A DNA stretch of 64,000 nucleotides from Bryobacteraceae bacterium (GTDB lineage: Bacteria > Acidobacteriota > Terriglobia > Bryobacterales > Bryobacteraceae), in contig CANGYQ010000010.1 in NCBI GenBank assembly GCA_947458745.1, positions 100,997 to 164,996 on the forward strand, read 5' to 3'. Both the position numbers and the translations under genes were made by a program. This document shows positions 8,517 through 15,311 of the stretch, piece after piece. Under the pieces are notes generated by a model. It saw nothing but the letters and a program-made list of their open reading frames with translations, ran no database searches and was not told where the DNA came from. Position 1 is the first letter of the stretch; the number at the start of each line of letters is the position of its first letter.

Positions 8517-10405
8517 GAAGCCTTCCTCAATACCGGTTCCACCGGACGGGTTCCCGCGCGGAACAAGCGCCGGGCGCGGCCAAACATGATCCACTCGGCA
8601 ATCAGGCCGGCACCGCCCAGCAAAGCCAACCATTGCCAAAGGTCCCGCGCCACCGGAGAGGATTCCAGGGCTGCCGGTACGCCGCTGACCGCCTTGGGTG
8701 GGGCTTTCCAGGTGCCGGACGCGATGTCCGGCAGGGTGAGCGAATACACGTGCTCCTGCTTGCCGTCGTTGACGCGCACCACCCCGGGTGATCCGCTGAA
8801 GAACCGCAGCGTCTGGCCTTCAATCGTAAACGGCACCGCTCGGCCGCCATCCATCGTCACCTTGACACTGCCGGGCGCGGGCTCCTCGTCGAGCGTCAGC
8901 GTTTGGCCTCCGGCCGACCCCGCGTTCAACTCCCAGCGCAGGAAGACTTCGGGCGACAGCCAGTGGAGGATGTTGGCAAAAAGCAACGGCGTGGCCAGCT
9001 CAAACTTCAAAGGCGACCGCATCGGATGGAAACCCAGCGCCACCAGACGCGCCGAGGGCCGGGCCAGGGCGGCAGCCCCGCCCGCCACTTCCGCAATCAC
9101 CAGATCGCCCGGCTTGGTCGTGAACAGAGAAACTTCATCCAGCTTGATATCGCGGGTGTGCAGGCCCGCGCCGATCGCGTTGTCGTTGCGCCAGCGGGTG
9201 AGCGTGGCACCTTGTTTGGTGGAAGCGACGGCCACCGGCGTTCCACTGCGGGGCGGACTGATCCAAATAGCCGCGGCCTTGGTGGGCGGAGCAGCCGCAA
9301 AACGGTCCAGCACCACTACGGCGGCATCGGTGGAAGGCGAATACTCCGCCGTGGGCCGGTAGCTGGTGTCAAAGCGGGGATGGCCTGAAAATACTGGCTT
9401 CAGCAAGTCCGGCTCATTCGAATAGACCGTCACCTTCACCGCATTCTGGGTCGGAATCTCGATGACGGCGCGGTCATCATCCGGGAAATTGTCGTTCACC
9501 TGGATGCGGGTTTCCAGTAACCCGGCGGCCTGCGTCCGCAGGTCCAGCGTAAAGCTCTGCTCACTGTTGGGTGCGATGGTCAACTGGCGCTGCCCGGCCA
9601 GCCCGCCGCCGAACAACACGGCCACCGGCACCAGCCGCAGCCGTGCGCCATCATTGCGGACCGTGCCGTAGACTTCCCACACCTTCTCGTCATTGGGTGA
9701 ACGCCGCAGACCGATCTTGCGGAGGCCGACATTCTCCACCGTGCCCTTCACGGGCAGCACCCGGAGGTTGGTGACGGAGTTGGCGAAGCCATCATCTTCA
9801 TCGCTGACACGGCCCGCGCCCGCATAGACAATTTCACCCGCGCGGTGATCCTGCACTTGCTGCGCTTGTTTGGCGAAGCGCAAGGCGTCGCCCAGGCGCA
9901 AGGAACCGGCCGCTGGTTGGGTCAGCGAGATCGCTTCATCCACCACAGCCAAGTTCGACTCAAAGGCCGTGGCGGCGGTGGACAACGTATCGGCCCGCAC
10001 CAGCATCACGCGATCACCCTTGGGCACCGCCTTCAGCCACGCCTTGGCTGCCACTCGCGATTGATCCATTAGGCGGCCCTGCGGTACGCGAGCGTTCATG
10101 ATCGCCGAGGTATCGAGGATCAACACGTGATCCCGCGTGCGCTGAAACGGCGAACCCCAGCGTAGTTGCGCCAGTGCCAGCAGCAGGCACAGCAGGCTCA
10201 AGATCTGCAGCAACAACGACCACGGCTGCTGGATCTTGCGCCGGTGCTGCATCTCACTGGGCGCATCGGAGTGAGTCCAGAAGCGCAGCGTGGCGACGCG
10301 ATGTTTGTGCCGCGTCCGGTCCAGCAGGTAAAGCGCAGCCACCACGCCCGAGACGCCCGCAAACAGCGCCATAAACTCGACCAGCGACAAGTTGAACAGG
10401 AACAT
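8513..10405 (-). CDS. BatA-like membrane VWA protein
   Basis: A 630-residue protein with the BatA N-terminal arrangement: membrane segments at about residues 8-28 and 62-80 flanking a basic, aromatic linker (RTRHKHRVATLRFW), then a VWA-like domain beginning VLILDTSAIM (residues 94-103) with a partly changed MIDAS (DTSAI). The middle is beta-rich (VYGTVRNDGARLRLVPVAVL) and a C-terminal membrane helix (LWQWLALLGGAGLIAEWIMF) is followed by a basic tail. It is inserted in the cytoplasmic membrane with the bulk probably outside. It is translationally coupled to the next VWA gene (ATGA overlap) and abuts the DUF58 gene upstream, so it is part of a MoxR-type operon. Confidence 0.85.
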   Translation of the reverse strand: MFLFNLSLVEFMALFAGVSGVVAALYLLDRTRHKHRVATLRFWTHSDAPSEMQHRRKIQQPWSLLLQILSLLCLLLALAQLRWGSPFQRTRDHVLILDTSAIMNARVPQGRLMDQSRVAAKAWLKAVPKGDRVMLVRADTLSTAATAFESNLAVVDEAISLTQPAAGSLRLGDALRFAKQAQQVQDHRAGEIVYAGAGRVSDEDDGFANSVTNLRVLPVKGTVENVGLRKIGLRRSPNDEKVWEVYGTVRNDGARLRLVPVAVLFGGGLAGQRQLTIAPNSEQSFTLDLRTQAAGLLETRIQVNDNFPDDDRAVIEIPTQNAVKVTVYSNEPDLLKPVFSGHPRFDTSYRPTAEYSPSTDAAVVVLDRFAAAPPTKAAAIWISPPRSGTPVAVASTKQGATLTRWRNDNAIGAGLHTRDIKLDEVSLFTTKPGDLVIAEVAGGAAALARPSARLVALGFHPMRSPLKFELATPLLFANILHWLSPEVFLRWELNAGSAGGQTLTLDEEPAPGSVKVTMDGGRAVPFTIEGQTLRFFSGSPGVVRVNDGKQEHVYSLTLPDIASGTWKAPPKAVSGVPAALESSPVARDLWQWLALLGGAGLIAEWIMFGRARRLFRAGTRPVEPVLRKAS

Positions 10406-11308
10406 CTAGGCGACGCCTCGCGATCTCACCATCGGCCCAAATACTGCGTCTTCCACCGGCATCGAGGTTGAGAGGCCTACGTAACGGCCACTATTGCGCA
10501 GCGCCAGCAGCCGCAGCTTCTCCGAATACCCGTCAAACGAGCGCGTGTAGCGCTCCCGGGCCTCTTCATCAAAAGAGATCTGCAGGTGGCCGCCGGATTC
10601 CGCGTCCACCAAATCAAGCTCGCCATCCCAGGGGGGCGTGCGGTCTTCTTCAGACCAGATCTGGATCAACGACAATTCATGCCCAAAATCCGCCAGGTAC
10701 TGAAGCGGCTTTTCGACGTCGGCATCATCCAGAAAATCCGAGACGACAATCACCAAGCCCCGCTGCGAATACTCGCCGATAAAGGACCGGCAGACCTTCA
10801 TCAGGTTGGTCGGCCCACCGGCGGGCAGGGCAGTCAGATAATCGACCACGGGAGAAAACCGGTGCCTTCCACCGCCGGAGGTGGAGGATTCCAGCAGACG
10901 GTCGCTGAAAGGTTGGATCTGGATCGTGTCCAGCCGGACCAGGCCGACATAGGCCAGCGCCGCGGTGAGGCGGCGGGCATAGTCAAATTTCGACAAGCCG
11001 TCCTGGCCCAGCGTCATCGAGTCGCTCACATCCAGCATCAACCGCACCGGGACGCGCGGCTCAATCTGGAACATCTTCAGGAACATCTTTTCTAGGCGCA
11101 TGTAGGCCCGCCAGTTGACGGCCCGCAGGTCGTCGCCCTGGTGGAAGTTGCGATGGTCTAGAAACTCCTGGCCGGGGCCGGAAAAACGCGAGGCGTTGTG
11201 GCCGCCCACGAGTCCGGGAAACGACTTGGCCCAGTGAATGGTCAGCCGTTCCAACCGTTCCAAAAAGGCCCGGTCAATGAGTGGCGAAGCTGCGCGACCG
11301 GCGGCCAT
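10406..11308 (-). CDS. DUF58 domain protein
   Basis: A 300-residue DUF58 protein. The family hallmark SRFSGPGQEFLDHRNFHQGDD with VNWRAYMRL (about residues 40-72) is followed by a VWA-like fold with a MIDAS-like DVSDSM at residues 93-98. DUF58 proteins are almost always encoded next to MoxR ATPases and are thought to be adaptors or substrates in metal-dependent protein maturation. The gene sits 6 nt after the MoxR gene and ends directly at the start of the BatA-like gene. No membrane segment is evident, so it is probably cytoplasmic. Confidence 0.9.
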   Translation of the reverse strand: MAAGRAASPLIDRAFLERLERLTIHWAKSFPGLVGGHNASRFSGPGQEFLDHRNFHQGDDLRAVNWRAYMRLEKMFLKMFQIEPRVPVRLMLDVSDSMTLGQDGLSKFDYARRLTAALAYVGLVRLDTIQIQPFSDRLLESSTSGGGRHRFSPVVDYLTALPAGGPTNLMKVCRSFIGEYSQRGLVIVVSDFLDDADVEKPLQYLADFGHELSLIQIWSEEDRTPPWDGELDLVDAESGGHLQISFDEEARERYTRSFDGYSEKLRLLALRNSGRYVGLSTSMPVEDAVFGPMVRSRGVA

Positions 11309-11314
11309 GTCGCT

Positions 11315-12301
11315 TTACTTCGCCGTCGAAATGCTGGCGATGATCTGGTCGAGCACGGTCTCCGGTGTCTGGCCGTCGGCGTGAGCATCGAAGTTCAAGA
11401 TGATGCGGTGACGCAAAACACCCTTGGCGACATCGCGCACCTCATCGGTGGACAGTTGGAAGCGTCCACGCATTAGTGCCAGCACGCGGCCGCATTCGAT
11501 CAACGCCTGCGCCCCGCGCGGGCTGCTGCCGTAGCGCACATACTTGGTCGTCGCCGCATGCGCCGTGGGAGTACCGGGCTGCGTGGCCATCACCAGGTCC
11601 ACTGCATAGGAGCGGACATGCGGCGCCACCAGGACATCGCGGCAAACCTTGCGGAGTTCGAGGATGCCATCGCGGTCGATCTGGGTTTCCAGGTTCTGCT
11701 CTTCGCGCTGGATGGTGTATTCGACAATGCGGTCCAGGTCGGCCCGGTTGGGGTATTGCACCAGGATCTTCATCAGGAACCGGTCGAGCTGTGCTTCGGG
11801 CAGCGGGTAAGTGCCTTCCATCTCGATCGGGTTCTGCGTCGCCATGACGAGGAACGGGCTTTCCAGGTGATGCGTCGTGACGCCGCTGGTGACCGTTCGT
11901 TCCTGCATCGCTTCCAGCAGCGCGGACTGCGTCTTGGGAGTGGCGCGGTTGATCTCGTCAGCCAGCACGAGGTTCGAGAAAATCGGCCCCGCCTGGAAGC
12001 GGAGTGACTTGCCGCCCCGGTCATCGGTTTCCATGATCATGCTGCCGACGATGTCGGCGGGCATCAGATCCGGGGTGAACTGGATGCGGGAATACCTCAG
12101 GTGGAGCACACGGGACAAGGTCCGCAGCAGCGTCGTCTTGCCCAGGCCCGGTACGCCCTCTAGCAGGACGTGACCTCCGGCGAGCAGGCAGATGATGACG
12201 CCATCAACTACCTCCGTCTGCCCGACGATAACCTTGGCAATTTCGCTGCGAACCTGATTGAGCCGTGTGACGGCGAGATCGAGCACTGAATCGGCTGACA
12301 C
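11315..12301 (-). CDS. MoxR-family AAA+ ATPase
   Basis: A 328-residue MoxR AAA+ ATPase. Walker A is GVPGLGKT (residues 49-56), Walker B LVLADEINRA (Asp115, Glu116), and sensor 1 lies in FLVMATQNPIEMEGTYPLPEAQLDRF. The C-terminal lid domain follows (GSSPRGAQALI). MoxR proteins act as chaperones with VWA partners, here the three genes downstream. The start is GTG at 12301 with no good ribosome site; an extended -10 sequence lies just upstream, so the message may be leaderless. This is the first gene of the four-gene operon. Confidence 0.9.
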   Translation of the reverse strand: MSADSVLDLAVTRLNQVRSEIAKVIVGQTEVVDGVIICLLAGGHVLLEGVPGLGKTTLLRTLSRVLHLRYSRIQFTPDLMPADIVGSMIMETDDRGGKSLRFQAGPIFSNLVLADEINRATPKTQSALLEAMQERTVTSGVTTHHLESPFLVMATQNPIEMEGTYPLPEAQLDRFLMKILVQYPNRADLDRIVEYTIQREEQNLETQIDRDGILELRKVCRDVLVAPHVRSYAVDLVMATQPGTPTAHAATTKYVRYGSSPRGAQALIECGRVLALMRGRFQLSTDEVRDVAKGVLRHRIILNFDAHADGQTPETVLDQIIASISTAK

Positions 12302-12307
12302 CCTGAC

Positions 12308-12316
12308 ATTCTAACA
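12308..12316 (-). promoter_or_regulatory. Extended -10 promoter element of the MoxR operon
   Basis: The minus strand reads TGTTAGAAT, an extended -10 (TGn plus TAGAAT, 5 of 6 matches). A transcript would start about 7 bases downstream, at or next to the GTG start codon at 12301. No convincing -35 is seen, which is usual with extended -10 promoters. Confidence 0.4.
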
Positions 12317-12372
12317 GGCGTGTTTCGATTTGCTGAGTGGTCCCCCTGAAAACGTCCCGGAAAAAAGCCCTA

Positions 12373-12390
12373 GGCCTTCCCGGGAAGGTC
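12373..12390. repeat. Near-perfect palindrome
   Basis: GGCCTTCCC is followed directly by GGGAAGGTC, an almost perfect 18-base inverted repeat in the spacer upstream of the MoxR operon. It lacks a T run, so it is not a terminator. It could be an operator or decayed sequence. The rest of 12302-12527 shows no gene. Confidence 0.4.
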
Positions 12391-12527
12391 CGCCGACGCT
12401 ATGGAGTGGGCCCGGAGAATCCCCAAGGTAATGATAATAAAAAGAATAGCCCGTGCAGCGAGAAGTCGGAGGGGCGGTGCGGTCGAACCCGGAGCTTGCG
12501 GGTCTGGCTCCGGCTACGATAGCGATA

Positions 12528-12640
12528 TGCGCTTGCTCGCCCTCGGCTCCCTCTCCCTACTGGTGGTGACCGTCACCGCTGAACCCATTTCCCCTCTACT
12601 ACGGGGCCACGATGACCGAGGCGCTCTCCTGCCGGGATGA
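12528..12640 (+). pseudogene. Orphan signal-peptide start fused to scrambled sequence
   Basis: ATG at 12528 opens a frame starting MRLLALGSLSLLVVTVTAEP, a good signal peptide, but the frame runs out of phase into the oxidoreductase remnant and stops at 12640. It looks like the 5' end of an exported-protein gene cut by a deletion or rearrangement. The parent gene is not recognised. Confidence 0.4.
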
Positions 12641-12930
12641 AGAAGTGTTCGTGATCGGTGGCGCAAACTCGGCCGGGCAAGGCGCGATGCACTTCTCGAA
12701 GTTCGCCCGGCACGTCACGATGCTGGTGCGCGGGGAATCCCTGGCGGCCATGATGTCGCAGTACCTGATTGACCAGATCGCCGCGACGCCCACATCTCTG
12801 TGCGCACGCACAGCGAGGTAAGTGAATTGCTGGGCGAATCGCAACTGGAGCAGGTGACCATCTCGAACCGCCAGACCGGTGAGCAGGAAACCGTTCCCGC
12901 CCGCGCGCTGTTCATCTTCATTGGCGCGGG
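12578..12930 (+). pseudogene. Thioredoxin-reductase-like flavoprotein fragment
   Basis: The sequence encodes an internal piece of an FAD/NAD(P)-dependent thioredoxin-reductase-like enzyme: LYYGATMTEALSCRDEEV, then the nucleotide-binding glycine motif VIGGANSAGQGAM, and MSQYLIDQIAATP. The frame then shifts near 12790 and continues as ISVRTHSEVSELLGE, ending ARALFIFIGAG. Both the N-terminal FAD domain and the C-terminal end are missing. Intact relatives often occur beside UBP-type zinc finger and histidine kinase genes, and fragments of both follow here. Clearly a relic. Confidence 0.7.
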
Positions 12931-13275
12931 CACTTTGTGGGCGAGATCCCCATGCTGACCAGTGCTCCGGCGATCGCCACCGCCACGGCCGTCGGTCCGA
13001 CGCAAGCGGTCCGGATCGAGAATGCATCGTTTCGCAAGTGGGCCGGCAGTGACGATCCGCTGGCCAAGGTGGTGTTGAGCGCGATGTCGTTACGCTCCCG
13101 GGAAGTGGAGGCGCACTCGGGCCAGCAGGAGAAGCTGGCCGCGCTGGGCAAGCTTTCGGCGGGTCTGGCGCATGAACTGAACAACCCGGCTGCCGCCGCC
13201 GAGCGCGCCGCCAAGACACTGCACGATGTTCTGAATGAGCTCCGCATCGAATCGATCCGGCACGACCGGCGCTAG
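12931..13275 (+). pseudogene. Cyclic-nucleotide-binding histidine kinase fragment
   Basis: This frame encodes the end of a cyclic-nucleotide-binding domain (FVGEIPMLTSAPAIATATAV) and then the dimerisation/phosphoacceptor helix of a histidine kinase with H-box GKLSAGLAHELNNPAAAA. It stops at 13275, before any ATPase domain. The start is fused in a different frame to the preceding flavoprotein fragment. It is truncated at both ends and cannot work as a kinase. Confidence 0.7.
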
Positions 13276-13276
13276 C

Positions 13277-13594
13277 ATGTCCCAGCGCGCGCCTTCGTGT
13301 TCCCACCTGGACCAGATCCACAACGTCAAGCCGAATAGAGCTCGGCTTCGATGCCCAGCAACTTCGTGCGCTGAGCCTCGGTGTACCAAAGGCTGCGAAG
13401 AGTGCCTGAAAACAGGCAGCCGTTGGCTGCATCGGCGCGTGTGTAAGACCTGCGGCCACGTCGGCTGCTGTGATTCATCGCCTAACCAGCACGCCACCAA
13501 GCACTATCACGCAACCAAACACCCCATGATGCAATCCATCGAGCCGGGCGAGCACTGGATGTGGTGCTTTGTCGATGAGGTCGGCTGGGAGTAG
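13277..13594 (+). CDS. UBP-type zinc finger protein, with an internal insertion
   Basis: A 105-residue protein of the bacterial stand-alone UBP (ZnF-UBP) type: CSHLDQIHNVKP, then GCEECLKTGSRWLHRRVCK, CGHVGCCDSSPNQHATKH and HATKHPMMQSIEPGEHW. The metal-binding Cys and His residues all appear present. Between NVKP and GCEEC there are about 17 extra residues (NRARLRCPATSCAEPRCT) not expected in the family, so the gene may be altered. ATG 13277 directly follows the stop of the kinase fragment. Family members often accompany thioredoxin-reductase-like flavoproteins. It lies within a decayed region, so function is doubtful. Confidence 0.55.
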   Translation: MSQRAPSCSHLDQIHNVKPNRARLRCPATSCAEPRCTKGCEECLKTGSRWLHRRVCKTCGHVGCCDSSPNQHATKHYHATKHPMMQSIEPGEHWMWCFVDEVGWE

Positions 13595-13629
13595 TCCACG
13601 CGTACGCTTTAAGCTCCGCCGGGTATCTG

Positions 13630-13658
13630 AAAAAGCCCCGCGCTGATGCACGGGGCTG
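13630..13658 (-). terminator. Rho-independent terminator on the minus strand
   Basis: Read on the minus strand: stem AGCCCCG / CGGGGCT with a short inner loop, followed by TTTTTC. It lies just past the stop of the tricorn C-terminal fragment and was probably its original terminator. Confidence 0.7.
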
Positions 13659-13668
13659 ATCTCACTCT

Positions 13669-13920
13669 AGCGCTTCGTCGCGTTGGCCGTGCCGGCGGTG
13701 GGTACTCCTGGTAGTTGCTGATAGTCCGGGAAGGCTGGCCGTCCTGGCTTGGCTGCGGGCTTTTTTGGCCAATTCGGCCATCACCGGATCCACCGCTTTC
13801 TCCAGTTGCGGGTCCTTGCTTTGGCGGACTTGCGCGGATTCGTTCTCCACTTCCACATCCGGCTCGACGCCGGCGTTTTCGGCGATTCACTTGGAGCTGG
13901 CCGGATCCCAGAGGCCGGGG
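13669..13920 (-). pseudogene. Tricorn protease C-terminal fragment
   Basis: The minus strand encodes a copy of the last roughly 85 residues of the intact tricorn-like protease at 15312-18668: DPASSK, then IAENAGVEPDVEVENE, QLEKAVDPVMAELAKK, and after a frameshift PAFPDYQQLPG and GTANATKR before the TAG stop. The conserved Trp codon after SSK is TGA here, and one more frameshift follows near 13750. The fragment is clearly similar to but diverged from the intact neighbour, so it comes from a paralogue or an old duplicate rather than a recent copy. Confidence 0.8.
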
Positions 13921-13990
13921 GACCGAGCAGCGGCGCCAGATCAATGATCTCTGCTTCGGAGCGCAGAACAGCCAGAAGGCCAACCGCGGA
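13918..13990 (+). pseudogene. S46 peptidase internal fragment
   Basis: The plus strand encodes TEQRRQINDLCFGAQNSQKA, almost the same as EQRRQINDLYFGAQNSQKA in the intact S46 peptidase (29010-31082, near 30150-30195). Similarity is lost after about 24 residues. It starts where the tricorn fragment ends and runs in the opposite direction, a scar of rearrangement between paralogues of the two peptidases. Confidence 0.7.
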
Positions 13991-14146
13991 TATAGGTGGT
14001 GCCGGCGGCGGTGTTACGGTCGGATCAAATCGACGCCTGGCGGGGATCATCCTTTCAGTTTTGCCGCAGACGATCCGCACCGGGGAACCCGGCCATTACT
14101 TCGGAGGGAATTGCTCGCAGTGGCGTTACTCAGGTACGGTCTTCTC

Positions 14147-15139
14147 ATGGGTAAGCACTTCCTACTGGTCATCGCCTTGGCCACTCTGATGTCGCCGGCC
14201 GCCGGCGCAGCGTATCTCGAAGCGTCCGTCGAGGTGCGCTCCACGGAGTGGCCGTTCGGGAAGGTCCAATTCTCGGACCAGAGTTCAACACGACCGATTG
14301 CGGTTTCCCAGACGGATTATCTCTACTGGGGTTACGGTGGAGAATCCGGCGCGGCCGCGGGGGGCGACCCAGCGAATGCGACGACTTGGGCCCGCGCCTA
14401 CGCTCGTGGTCAGTATGGGGTGCTTCAGTCGGCGACCGCCATCGTTCGCGCGTATCAGAACTACCAGGCACCAACGGTGACGCCGGGCCCAATCCCGTTC
14501 CCCATAAGAACGGAGGTGCGCGCCATTAACTTCATCCCGGAACTGGCGATCCTGGCCGGAGACGATGAGGATCTGACCTTTCTGGGGCCCGTCTGCCGGG
14601 GGAAGGCGTGTGGCATTCCACAGACTAGCCTTGTCCTGCAGCCGGGCGAGGGATTCGCAACTTGGTCGTTCTTCCAGGACAGCGCGGAAGGCCTGGTGCC
14701 AACGCGGCTGATGACCGCCAACCTCACCGTAAGGCTTTCGGCGGGAGGCTTCGAGGTCGTCGAGAACACTTGCAAATACCACATCACGTTTCCCGACCGT
14801 CCATGCGAGCCGCTCCAAGGCTATTTGGTCCGCGATCAGCAGGGGCGGGGGGGGGTGTGGTTCGATCCGCAGTTTCTGGTGGGCCCCAGCTACGACGTCA
14901 AGGGGCCGTTTCAACTGAGCTATGGCGCGGCCCTTACCGTGTCCGGACGATTCTTCAACAACCAAGGGTTGCGGATACTGTTTGCGGATCCGCAGGAGCT
15001 CGAGTATCGGTACCCGGACGGGTTCACCGGTCCCATCGGAGTCCCCTCAGCCGCGGCGGTGCCGGAGCCGGCGACGTCTGCCACTCTCGGGGCGGCCATC
15101 GCTTTCTTTGCCGTTATGGCTCGGCGTCGACGGCCGTAA
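14147..15139 (+). CDS. PEP-CTERM sorting domain protein
   Basis: A 330-residue secreted protein. The N-terminal signal peptide (MGKHFLLVIALATLMSPAAG) is followed by a beta-rich domain of unknown type and ends in a PEP-CTERM tail: VPEPATSATLGA, a hydrophobic helix AIAFFAVMA and RRRRP. Such proteins are processed by exosortase and linked to surface or exopolysaccharide biology; no exosortase is in this window. ATG 14147 was chosen because it starts the signal peptide. The frame is open far upstream, but that part crosses gene fragments. The function of the middle domain is unknown. Confidence 0.8.
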   Translation: MGKHFLLVIALATLMSPAAGAAYLEASVEVRSTEWPFGKVQFSDQSSTRPIAVSQTDYLYWGYGGESGAAAGGDPANATTWARAYARGQYGVLQSATAIVRAYQNYQAPTVTPGPIPFPIRTEVRAINFIPELAILAGDDEDLTFLGPVCRGKACGIPQTSLVLQPGEGFATWSFFQDSAEGLVPTRLMTANLTVRLSAGGFEVVENTCKYHITFPDRPCEPLQGYLVRDQQGRGGVWFDPQFLVGPSYDVKGPFQLSYGAALTVSGRFFNNQGLRILFADPQELEYRYPDGFTGPIGVPSAAAVPEPATSATLGAAIAFFAVMARRRRP

Positions 15140-15311
15140 ACCTCGCCAGCGACTTTGGCTTAACGCACGCTCCGGATCTGGACAAACTCGCGCGCTGGAA
15201 ATGCGACCGGCGCTAAGTCTGCGGATACCGGGCGGACGCAGGACACGGTGCACAGGGCGGGGCGCATTCCTTTTGTGTCCGGTACTCGCGGGCCAACTTC
15301 CCCAAGTTGCC

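Noticed and set aside
13715..14146. N-terminal extension of the first PEP-CTERM protein
   Set aside because: The frame crosses peptidase fragments and the signal peptide starts at 14147.
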